64,000 nt of DNA from Cordia subcordata (lineage: Eukaryota; Streptophyta; Magnoliopsida; Boraginales; Cordiaceae): the NCBI GenBank assembly GCA_028554755.1, contig JAPTOF010000001.1:41249501-41313500 (forward strand). The letters run 5' to 3'. Made by a program: the position numbers and the translations under genes. Below the pieces are notes generated by a model, which was not told where the DNA came from, searched no databases, and was given only the letters and a program-made list of their open reading frames with translations. This document shows positions 1 through 10,100 of the stretch, in pieces (positions within the stretch are counted from its first letter, which is position 1; each line of letters opens with the position of its first letter).

Positions 1-1732
1 TAGCATTGGATGTTCACCTCTTTAGGCTTTTCACTACAAGACAACAAGGCAGGCCAGCGAGATAAACACAAGCATTATGGCCCATGTTATACTTAATCAG
101 CATATTTGCTATTCATGGGAGTACAGACATAAAGTGGGGAGGTCACAATTTGGCATGGGGTTCCACTCCTGCCAGATGTTTTGGGGCCACTTAATTTGTA
201 AGCACGTCTTGTAATCATCACCTAGCTCCCTCTTTGTGCATGATTTTTTGTGCACGATTTTCTCATTATTTAAAGAAATTAGAAGGAAATAGATGTATAA
301 ATTACTTAACAAATCACAATTTAATCTACCTGTTAGACATTGAGTCATTATAGAAGTTCCGAAAAATTATAGAGTTCTCTGGATGAAAGCAAAAGAAGGG
401 TGACTCATTCGAAAAAAAATCATTGCATAACTGACCTTAGTCTCTGTCAAAACCAAAAGAAAAGAAAACGTTGATCATATTAAATCTGATTCTTCTCAAA
501 TCCTGTGTATGGCAGGAGTGTTAGATGATGAATCAAATTATCTTTTTATAGAAGAAAATTGAAAAAAAAAAAAAGAAGAGAAAAGCCTTTATGTAGCTTG
601 TAAAATGGAGAGGAAGGAAATGAATGATTCAGGAAAAAAAAAAAGTAAATAAAATGTAAAATAAAGGATTAAATTAATGAAGAATCTCACAGGAAAATAT
701 TGTTTAGTATGCATGCACTCTAGCTCTAACACTTTATGATAATTTGGATTGTTATTTATTACTTCTCGCAATATGGCGTTACACGAAACTATTCTCAAGT
801 CACCATCAAAAAAACCCCTTTTTACCTATTTCTATGTACAAGAGTACAACTCCAATAAGAAGATATTTAAGTGCAATAAAATCAAAGTGTTAATCATTAA
901 CAAGATTTGGACATTATACTCTGATTTTTCTGATATTCTATCAGAATCTGTTTTGAAGCATTTTAATGCACCATTTGACATTTTAGTCACACTATTAAGT
1001 ATAAATTATTGCATCATAATTATATCAATTTTTTTGTTATTCTTGATTTGTTTTATAAAATTACAGAAGATTTAAATCCCAAAAAGCATTTAGATGACGC
1101 AGATGCATGGAACAATCTGACCAACAATTACTACATGCCACCTAGTGCACTATGCAGCAAATCAAACCCAGCCAACTGGAAATAATTAAACCATGCAACA
1201 CATTTAGCTTACTGAAACTAAAACACAAATTTGCAGTGATAATTTCATGATGCAGATCTCAAATTTACCCAAAATTTTAACCAAGTACAAATGAAGAAGA
1301 GTTAAAGAGATCTTCAAGACACTTCCTTTGGGGGAGCAAAGTCACGTTTTGGCCTTAAACTCCGCGTTGCAGATGATATTTGTCTCGTAAGAGATGAAGA
1401 GTGAATAATATAACGCAACACGAAATACTCATACAATAACACATTCCATTAATTCAATCCCTTCGCCTTCTATTCCGACAAATTTCTTGCAATAGAGGAG
1501 GACCCAAAAGAAAAAGAAAAAGAAAAAGAGCAAACCCATGGGTGAAGTAAAATGAAAATTCCTTGGCTAGCTCGTCTGCTTCATACCAGGAAGCAAAAAC
1601 CAAAAAAGAAAAGGATTAAAAAAAGATAAAAAAATAAAATACAAAATGCAACAAGGCTTAAACTGGAACCCCAAAAAAGAAAAAGACGAAAAAGGGGGGA
1701 AAAAAAGGTGTTTCTCAAACTCTGAACTGGTC
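1..1732. other. intergenic, 3' flank of the FLZ gene
   Basis: AT-rich sequence with only short, low-complexity open frames on both strands and no recognisable domain. The part nearest 1733 is downstream of the minus-strand FLZ stop codon and would hold its 3' UTR. I see no RNA gene or clear element here. Confidence 0.6.
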
Positions 1733-2845
1733 TTAGTATGCAAAGCCATTAGCTCTTTTGCTGGCACCTTTTCTAGTAGCACTAGCACGAGAAGAAGAAG
1801 AAGAAGAAGAAGAAGGAGATGATGGTGAAGAAGCATGATGAGGTTTATTAATGGCTGCCAAAGAACAGTTGTTCTTTTTGGCTTTTATACTCTCTTCTTC
1901 ATCCATAAATATCTGCCTGCATCTGCACTCTTCACTACAAAAAGCCCTGTCCCCTCTGCACCAACCAACAATTACATGTAATTTTGCAAATTGTCACATA
2001 CCATTTAATTATGAAAAAAAAAGCCATTATTACAAAATTATCCATTAGATCAATTAAGCTTGTACATAAAATTTTCCCAACCTTGCGGATAGTAAAGAGT
2101 TTCACGCATTAAATTGTACCCGAGTTTAAGATCTGGCCAATTTTAGTGAAAAAATAATAAGGTGTATGGCGTCACGGGCCTAGTAATCTAGTGCGTATGT
2201 TTTTTAAGCTCGAGATGTCCCAAGATTGATCTCTTTGGAAAATCATAAAAAATAAAGGTGCATGGAAGCATAAAACCATGACTTCTAGTCACCAAGAATT
2301 CTTGATTAGCCTTGGGTTAACCCTTTTACGAAGAATTCTTGATTAGCGACCAAATAATCGCCGACAAATTATACGTTAGTAATCATGCCAGTGCTGGCAG
2401 TCACAAAAGGCCCAGCAGTGACCGATTTTGACAGTCACTAAAACCCACTATTCTAGCAGTGAAATCGTATAACTGTATCATCATTTAACCATCAAATCGA
2501 AAGTAACAATTACTATGTATGATTTCTTGATATGGAGTACTAGAAGAGTAGCTAGGCTTACTTGTACATGTAGATGTCTTTGCCAGGCAAGAGTCTTTGT
2601 CTGCAGAGAAAACACTGGTCAAGAAAGCTAATCGATGGGAGATTCCTATTAGTTGGAAGAGAGTAACTTCTTCTAGAAAAAGGGTTTGAAGATGAAGGTG
2701 AAGGAGATGATGGAGAAGTAGTCTTGATCATGCTTGACTTGTTCACAACTTGTGAAGGACTACTACAACTATTACTACTATTACTACTACTATTATTACG
2801 AGCGCTTCTGTCGTGGTCTTCTAACACTATACTTAGCCCCACCAT
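1733..2845 (-). CDS. FCS-like zinc finger (FLZ/DUF581) protein, two exons
   Basis: Two minus-strand exons, 2845-2562 and 1955-1733, joined across a GTAAG...CAG intron, give 507 nt (168 aa) in frame. The N-terminus begins MVGLSIVLEDHD, followed by a Ser/Asn-rich low-complexity stretch. The FLZ zinc finger follows at about residues 74-118: FLDQCFLCRQ supplies the first Cys pair (CFLC), then the GKDIYMYKGD core, then FCSEEC with the second Cys pair. The intron falls inside the finger, right after YMYK. The C-terminus is a Ser-rich and basic tail ending in NGFAY. FLZ proteins are plant-specific adaptors that bind the SnRK1 energy-sensing kinase (family knowledge). Which FLZ paralogue this is cannot be told. 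The start at 2845 is supported by the conserved-looking N-terminus; an overlapping 5-codon upstream frame starts 5 nt earlier. Confidence 0.88.
2290..2461. mobile_element. possible small CACTA-type remnant in the FLZ intron
   Basis: The right boundary reads TTCTAGCAGTG on the plus strand, i.e. CACTGCTAGAA on the minus strand, a CACTA-like end. Subterminal motifs such as GCGACCAAATAATCG and AGTGACCGATTTTGAC, plus a direct repeat AAGAATTCTTGATTAGC at 2294 and 2331, are typical of CACTA subterminal regions. The left end (CACCAAGAATTC) is only loosely similar and I find no 3-bp duplication. Confidence 0.35.
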
Positions 2846-2850
2846 CGCAT
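2833..2850 (-). promoter_or_regulatory. overlapping upstream ORF at the FLZ start
   Basis: ATGCGATGGTGGGGCTAA encodes MRWWG and a stop. It begins 5 nt before the proposed FLZ start codon and runs across it in another frame. It could lower translation from the main start; that effect is inferred. Confidence 0.4.
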
Positions 2851-3039
2851 GGCCGTTCCGGCGGCTTTCTTGGTGGTAGAGGGTGGTGAAGGAGGGTGGA
2901 GGTGGAGATTATGGCAAGGTTGAGATTATGGCAAGGTTTTCTTTTTCTTTTTCTTTTTGGGTTGATGGAAATGTGGGGAAAATAAATAGAAGAGATGCAT
3001 ACGTATAAAGGACATTGGTGGGGCCCAAGCCAAAGCACA

Positions 3040-5650
3040 TACGGAGAAAAATAGCAACAATATAATAAGGACGAGTAGCGTAGCGAGGGATCTCACTTGT
3101 AGTGCTTGCTATGTGACACGTTCATTTTTTCGTAGCTTTCAGTTTCATTGATTTTTGGATAACTGCACTTTTTTTTTTCTTAACTTTTTTTTTGGGCTCC
3201 CCTTGCACTTGTTTTGTCTTCTTCTGATTCTTTCTCTTTTACAGTTTTACCCCCGCTACTTCATTTTATTGAATCTTTGACCTTGCTCTTTAAATCTTTA
3301 CCACGCATGGTTGGTCTCATGGTGTTGATGGAGTAGTTAATTTGGTGGTAGGTGCATCATCAAAGATATCTACTGTAAAAGTTAAAGGTTGATTGCGGCT
3401 CATGATTCGAATTTCATTCTAACCCTTTACTTTAAGTGCGTGTTCTAAATTTACTTGATACTCAGAATAGGAGACGTATTACATACTTAAGGTTTGTCAA
3501 TTAATGGTCATACTCCACTACTAGCTGAATTTTTTTTTTGTCGTGAAAAAAAAAATGTTTGTAGGTGCTACATTTGGGTGATTTTGTACACATGCATGTC
3601 GTGGGAGGAGTTATAGGGCAACGACTAGTTGTTATCATGTAATTCAAAGGATCAAGATATTGAAATTATTATTATGTATCGAATTATTTACTTTAGACCT
3701 CACCGGATAAAGGACAAGTGATTGGAAGGTGGGTTTTAATGATAAAGAAGTATTTCTGGTTTAGCTATGTACTCAAGGAGCGGATTTGTATAGATGTATT
3801 GGGTCATTGGAGGTATTAATTCCTAGTTGTAAATTTTAATTGGAATTTGCCGTTTACTTTGCTTTGAGAATTGCTTTGAAATTATTGGTCTAAAACCTGC
3901 GGGCTCTAGCCAACACAGACAGGCAACATCTGCTATAATATAATCTGTGAGCAAAGTTGGTGAGATTTCATGCTTCCTCTTTTACTTTTCTGGTTTTGTT
4001 TTTCTATATTTCGTTTCCTTCAAATTTATTTCACCTCTTTATAGGTGACTAATCTACTAAAATTACGCTTCTGTTTCTCTTTTTTCTTTTCATTATTAAG
4101 ATTGATGCAAGACTACAAATCTCGTAATACAGTGGTGTGTCTCCCCACACTTGTTTTAAGTGAATGAAATGACAGATTATATTTATAATTTGGGATAAAC
4201 TTAAATCTAAATTTTTAATCACAACAAGTCGTCACTCAACTATTCTAATTTCTTTCAAGTATTTGTGGCATTATTAACTATTAAAGACAGTGCTCAAAAA
4301 GTGTTGGGATAAACATTAAATGTGGTCATGTGCTGGCAAGGGTCATGCGATCTATTAAACTTTCACGTCACAATAATTCTCAGGTTGCTAGCTGGGTGAA
4401 TTATTAATGTTGTGCAGTTTCTGGTACCTTAGAAAAACTGGTGAGCTAGGTAGCTTGAGGCAATGCATCCATAGTGTAGCAGCTTATTTTGAGTTAATAA
4501 TTTCCGAAATGAAATTGTGACTTTTTTTTTTTTTTTTGGGTCCCTTTGCATGATGTGCATGTCACTTTCTCTCTAGGAAAATGTCTGGGACCTCCATGTT
4601 TGTTGTAATCCCTATCTTTTTTGTCTTGTCTTTAATTCTTTCTTTTACTAAGGCATGGGCTGATGTGTATAGTGTAGGTTGTTGAGATTACCATATTTAG
4701 CAACCCAAAAAAAAAAATTAATTCAAAATCTTTTTCATAATTTTAGTCTGTAAAATTACTTATTCTTCATAGTCAATTTGGTTTCGATCGCTAAAATTAA
4801 GTACTAATTGAACACCATCCTATCTGTTGTTATTGGTTTTACTCTTAAGTTGGACAAATTAATCCTTTATCCTTAATGTTTCGGTTAGTTGTTAGTTCGT
4901 CAGTTCAATTATATCTGAATAATCACCTAGTCTAATAAAGATATCATTATATTTTATTGGAATCGATCAAGCAAGACTTCATATGGGTTGCAGTCCTTAC
5001 TCTTTATATATAATTTTAGAAATTCTTATATAATTTTACTTCAAGAAATTAATTTGTCGATCATCTATAAAAGATAAAATAGTTTAAATTAGTCTTGACG
5101 ATAGAAAATGCGTAAGTAAGATAAGATATGAGATTGCGATAAGTCAGAGGTCTCATTGTTTACATTACTATGTGATATTCAAGATTAAAAGATAATCATT
5201 CCTAGTTACTTTGTCTTAATCGATCAAAATTAAGTAACCATTTATCTACGCAATGTTTCCACTCATATATTTCAGCAAATTGTGTGATGCCCCATTTTAT
5301 TATTTTTCTTGTGTGGAGAATGGAAATTGTAGTGATGACATGTATAATTTAAATTATTTAAGAAACAACACTACACGTTTAATCCCATTAAAAGGTTCAA
5401 CAATGTCAACACATGCCACCATCTTATAGCTTCTTCTTCTTTTTTTTTTTTGGTCAATCACCATCTTTTAGCTTTTGAAAATTGTATACATTCATACATA
5501 TATCCACGTAAGCTTATCTTGATTTAAAGATAACCTACGACACATGAAAATGTCAAATTGCTTTCGTTTTCATGGTTAACTATACCTATCGTCTGTACTT
5601 TTTGTTTTATATATACTTATTGCCGTCAAATATTTACCAATATAATTATA
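3040..5650. other. intergenic, FLZ upstream region and gene-poor sequence
   Basis: The part next to 3040 should carry the FLZ promoter; it has (CTTTTT)-type pyrimidine tracts at 2939-2960 in the leader. The rest is AT-rich with poly-A/T runs and no coding signal I recognise. Confidence 0.5.
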
Positions 5651-5948
5651 CATATGACCAGGGGTGGAGTCAGAAATAAAAGGTTGGTGGACCAAACTTA
5701 GTTAAGAATATTAATGATACTGCGTATTTTAGTTATAACAAAGCATAAAATATTATTTAGTAAAAAAAGTAAGATATGTAAAAGAAAGTTAATTGATAAA
5801 ACTAAAGAAATTGGACTCATTTTTTTTAAAAAAAGAATCATTTATCGATTTTACATAAATGAGTTAACAAATCTCTTTTATATAGAAAAATCATTATAGA
5901 AAGTTAGGGTGATCAAGCACATAATATCATGTTTGATTTTAGTTCTAA

Positions 5949-6100
5949 GGGCCCATTTGAATTGGCTTATAAAAAATACTTTTTTAGCACTTAAAAAATA
6001 TTTTTTAAAGAGTTTTATCTTTTCAAAAAACTATTTCAAACACTTACTCGAAAAAGGGCATTTTTTTTTTGTGGAAAACAGTGCTTTCAAACTAACCAAA
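5949..6100. mobile_element. truncated MITE, GTTTGGATTGG-type family
   Basis: The left end GGGCCCATTTGAATTGGC matches the terminal repeat of the family seen at 30384 and elsewhere, followed by the same A/T-rich body with CTTTTT and AAAAA runs. No matching right terminal repeat is present, so this copy looks truncated. Confidence 0.45.
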
Positions 6101-6264
6101 AGGTAAAATATAACTCTAAAATCATTCAACCAAAAAGTCAATAAGTTGAACTCTCCTAAAATTTTATCCACTAAATTAAATTACCTATTTATTACAAAAG
6201 TTTGACAACTTAAGTATCATTTCAAATAGTTAAAAAAAAAACTCACTAAATTAAAATATCATTA

Positions 6265-6644
6265 GGCTAACTCTAATAGCTCACCCAAAAATCAAAAACC
6301 ATATTTAGGGGAGTGGTTGGTGCTAATGTGCTCCAATAGCTCCCCTATCTCATCTCTCAAAATTTAAATTTTTTCTAAACCCCAAAACAAAACACTCATA
6401 TATAAAGGATTTTTTCATCTCCCAAAGCCAACATCCAAATCCCATTCCCCATTATCCACAGCTTTAACACTTCAATATTTTAAAGTAGAATAGCTGTTAG
6501 AGTGAAACCAAAATAGAGATTCCTTAAACTGAGAGTTTGATAAAAAATAGGGGAGCTGTTGGAGTAGAACTGAGAATAAGGGATTTCAAATTATAAGAAA
6601 ATGACTCGAATCACTTAAATTTAAGAGAATTGTTAGAGACAACC
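6265..6644. mobile_element. Tourist-like MITE with TTA target duplication
   Basis: The element begins GGCTAACTCTAATAGCTC and its right end, read on the minus strand, is GGTTGTCTCTAACAATTC. These are imperfect terminal inverted repeats. TTA flanks both ends (6262-6264 and 6645-6647). A second internal inverted pair, CTCCAATAGCTCCCCTAT near 6331 and ATAGGGGAGCTGTTGGAG near 6547, makes most of the element foldback. It carries no coding sequence. A TTA duplication fits the PIF/Harbinger (Tourist) group. Confidence 0.65.
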
Positions 6645-6650
6645 TTATAA

Positions 6651-7645
6651 TAATTCAAAGTTTCATACTAAAATAATAAAAAAAATGACAAATATATGAA
6701 ATAAATTACTCTTGGTGAAATGTTCACCTACTAATAACAAAAAAGAATATTAAGGAAAAAACTTATATGTAAAATTATCTTACCAAAGAACAAATAAATT
6801 GAACATAATGCAATTTTCTATTTGAAATTAATGTGTTAAGTATAAAATACAAGATCTTACAAGTGATCAAAAAATTTGGGGCCGGGGGGGGGGGGAAGTA
6901 ATTTTTTTCTTTCTTTTCTTTAAATACAAATACAAATATATATTTCAGTGATTCAGTGATTTTGGAGATATAATTCTTGTCACATAGTCATATATATAAG
7001 ATTTTAAGTTGCCATTAATTATGTTTGATACGTTAGCTATAAGTAGATATTTGCTATCCCACATCATGGTTTTAAATTTTTTATTTTCTTTTATAAGTAA
7101 TTCTTGTCGAGATGCAAGGTTCGTACACACCCAATTGATAAATTCCTTTTCTATTTGGGAGTGGATGATCGAGGTTGATTTTCCATTAATAGTGACGAGG
7201 TGATCATATAATTTCGTCAAAACTATATAGTTAATTCATCATTAAGATTTTTTTCAAATAATATACAACCTTCTAATATTACGAACTGATCCAACACCCT
7301 AAAATAAAAGGGATAGTAAACTATTTCATAAATTAGGTTACATTTTTAATGTTTTATGAGCAAAGCTTTTCGTTGCATTTTATATATTCACATTGAATCT
7401 TTGACGAATTAAACCCTCACTAGATTGATCTTTTTTAATAATTAAATCTCAAGGAGCGGAAGGGTCTTTTTTTCACGTTACCTTTTTTTTTTTTTTTTTG
7501 ACCGGCAAAATATAATATTATTAATAAGATAAAACAGTGTACGAGTCAGAGTCCATGGTTTTACAGACAAAGTACATAACAGTAAATAACTCCAAATTAC
7601 GAACAAACATCTATCTTGGAGTAAAAACAGTCAATCTAGCATTCT
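6651..7645. other. intergenic, no gene seen
   Basis: AT-rich sequence with a G run at 6884-6895 and a T run at 7482-7499. Short open frames lie on both strands at 6945-7220, but they overlap each other, lack recognisable motifs and look random. Confidence 0.5.
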
Positions 7646-7649
7646 TTGA

Positions 7650-8034
7650 GGGTGTTTGGGAAACATTTATTAGTCGGTCAAACTCATTTATAAACAGAAA
7701 AATAAAATATATGCATTTGATAAATTATATTATAAGCAAGTAAAATTAATTTATAAGTAACTAAAAGAAAAAAAAATTGCCCGTTAATTTTTTTAACTAC
7801 TTATAAATGATAAAAGTTAACCAAATAAAAGAACATTTATATCCTTAAACACACAAAAAAATTATAATATTATTAATAAAAGATCATTTTAGTTATTTTA
7901 TCAAATACCATTGCTTATTAGCAGATATTTACAAAATATTCACCAATTTATAAACATATTTTATCCAAATATTTTTTTATTTATTTAATATTTGTTTTTA
8001 AATATTAAAATTACTTATAAGCAGTTTACCAAAA
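7650..8034. mobile_element. possible hAT-like MITE
   Basis: The left side begins GGTGTTTGGGAAACATTTAT. The right side, read on the minus strand, contains TTTTGGTAAACTGCTTATAAG. Both resemble the GTGTTTGGTAAAC ends common in small plant elements, and TTATAAGTAA motifs recur inside. The exact boundaries and the duplication are unclear. Confidence 0.35.
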
Positions 8035-8189
8035 TAAAAAAGCAAAATAGAACGAAATCTTTATAAGTAATTAATGCTTTTAGCCACGTGAACAACTCTA
8101 CGATATGATGCCGTAAGGTAGAGATAAATGCAGATGCACTTTTAGCCGCTAAAGGGTAAAATGAGGCAGGTTGAGATACACCGGATTTA

Positions 8190-8432
8190 GAACTCGTTTG
8201 GATTGATTTTTTTAAAAATATATATATGTATATTTTAAAATATATTTTTATTTGAAAAAATTATATTAAATTTGTAATAAATATTTAATTTGATTTTGAA
8301 AAAAAATTAAAATTTTAATAAAAATTTTAAATATAATTTTTTTTTAAAAATCAAAATTTTTAGTTTTTTAAAAAAATTATTTTTCAAAAATTATTAAAAA
8401 ATATTTTTTTTTAAATCAATCCAAACGAACTT
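8190..8432. mobile_element. MITE, GTTTGGATTGG-type family (copy A)
   Basis: The left end GAACTCGTTTGGATTGATTT is mirrored by the right end AAATCAATCCAAACGAACTT. The inside is almost pure A/T with matching T-rich and A-rich halves, so the element can fold back on itself. Non-coding. Confidence 0.65.
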
Positions 8433-8435
8433 TCA

Positions 8436-8630
8436 GGCTTGTTGGGATTAGTTTTTTTCAAAAAAAAACATTTTTTTTCTAAACAAGTTATATTAAATTT
8501 GTAATAATTATTTGATTTAGTTTTTAAAAAAATTAAAATTTTAAAAAAGCTCAAATATAATTTTTTTAAAAAATTAAAATTTTTAACTTTTCAAAAAAAT
8601 TATTAAAAAAAAAAAAGTCTAAACGGGCCT
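8436..8630. mobile_element. MITE, same family, directly adjacent (copy B)
   Basis: It starts about 4 bp after copy A with GGCTTGTTGGGATTAG and ends with GTCTAAACGGGCCT. The body has the same layout as copy A. The two form a back-to-back pair, either independent insertions or a tandem duplication with divergence. Confidence 0.55.
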
Positions 8631-9071
8631 TGGTATTACACGTCGCGGCTTAGATGATGGCTTTTATGGAGCCCCAGTCCCTCCCACGATGGACCGTACA
8701 AAATCAAGATTCTTCAGACATATAATAAAGCCGACGATGATGGTTCCCCGCTACCGGTGCCACCTGTCCTCTGCCTTGTAAAATCTCTGCCATCTCTTCG
8801 TAAAAAAGGCAGTCTGCGTGTGAGAGATTAACGTCAGTCTTGACCGAGGAAGATCCTCTCTCTACGTACATTGTTACGATGGTTTTGGCTACGAGCAACA
8901 AAATGGGTTTCCCGAAAGCGCTTGTGTTGTGGAGGACATATTGTGATGGACGTTTCTGCAAAATCTGACCGTTCGATCATTTTCGGTTTGTTAAAAATAT
9001 CAATCACCTCGAAGGTTGAATTGGCTTGGTGGCTCCGGACTGATTTGTAGTTAAAGATGTAACGATTCAAA

Positions 9072-9310
9072 ACCCCAAGGTGTTGGTCTAGCGGTGCAAA
9101 CTTGGGAATAAATTTAGCAAGGTCCCGAGTTCGATTCTCATTGCTAGTCATTTTTTGGGGTCACCCACCTGGCTTTACTAGTCTTGTCCGGTGCATGGGT
9201 CTTGTGGGGTAGTTCATGTGCCAAAAGGTTTTCCAACTAGTGGTCGGGCTCCGCCGGTTTTCGGTGGTCGGGCTCCGCTCAGTTGGGTTCCTGCGTCACC
9301 AAAAAAAAAA
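9072..9310 (+). mobile_element. tRNA-derived SINE with poly-A tail
   Basis: An RNA polymerase III A box, TGGTCTAGCGG (9084-9094), and a B box, GTTCGATTC (9129-9137), both fit the tRNA promoter consensus. The element ends in a run of A at 9300-9313. It is bounded by a 19-bp target duplication with one mismatch, AAAGATGTAACGATTCAAA (9053-9071) and AAAGATGAAACGATTCAAA (9311-9329). It is about 239 bp and non-coding. This is a typical plant SINE mobilised by LINE machinery. The pol III boxes look intact, but activity cannot be inferred. Confidence 0.85.
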
Positions 9311-9357
9311 AAAGATGAAACGATTCAAACTCAATTATTGGTCTATCATTACATTAA

Positions 9358-9623
9358 AAGGGCGTTTGGTTCAAAGAATGAAAAATCATTTTTTTTTTTT
9401 TTGTCTTTTTAATTACTCTACACATTCCCACAGTTCAGGAACGTTAGACTCCGACCCTCTTGCGTGGGAATGAAAATTGAGCAAATTATGGGAATATTAT
9501 ATTTTCGGGAATGCAACATGCCTGGGAATCATTTTTCATTCTACAAACCAAACACGAGAATATTACATTTCTGTATTAACTTTCTCAAGAATCTTCCATG
9601 ATTCCGTGAACCAAACGCCTCCT
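9358..9623. mobile_element. hAT-like MITE with GGCGTTTGGTTCA ends
   Basis: The left terminus AGGGCGTTTGGTTCAAAGAA is mirrored on the minus strand by AGGAGGCGTTTGGTTCACGG. The repeats are about 17 bp with few mismatches. The interior, about 230 bp, has no coding capacity of its own. The terminal motif is of the type found in many plant hAT MITEs, but I could not confirm an 8-bp target duplication. Confidence 0.65.
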
Positions 9624-10100
9624 AAGTCTAATCAACTGGCACAAAATGTAAAACAGGTGCAAACTCTACCCAAAGTCTGTTAATATGATACTGCTTGAAA
9701 TGATCCACCTTTGGTACTTGTAACTCGTCTGTCATTGAACGTATAACGTCCCAGATTTAATTACTGGTCTACTACCATATTAAGTCTAATCAAATGGCTC
9801 AACAAGTAGAATAGAACTACAATCTAGAACCTCCAAGTTTAAGGGAATCCGTTCAGAGGCTTCTCTAATACTACTTGTAACAATTTAATATAATTACTAG
9901 TCTGCTATCACTTTAAACCTAATTAACTATTATAATGTTTTTGGCTCTAAGAAAAGCGCTTATGGAGAACATACTGCGATGGACATTTTTGCATATTGTC
10001 CACCAATCTGATCATTCGATCATTTTCGGTTTGTTAAAGATATCAATCACTCCGAAGGTCGAATCGGCTTGGTAAATCATTACTAGTTTGTCATTGAAAA

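Larger units (their letters stand above)
8880..10100. repeat. diverged direct duplication, two arms flanking a SINE and a MITE
   Basis: About 8880-9055 and 9938-10100 share long matching stretches, for example GATCATTTTCGGTTTGTTAA followed by a(a/g)atatcaatcac, and AAAGCGCTT followed by a GGA(G)GACATA-like segment. The second arm is shorter and diverged. The SINE (9072) and the hAT-like MITE (9358) lie between the arms. The origin of the duplicated sequence is unknown. Confidence 0.6.

Noticed and set aside
9084..9137. A tRNA gene
   Set aside because: The A and B boxes belong to a SINE. There is no cloverleaf with paired acceptor stem, and the element ends in poly-A with a target duplication.
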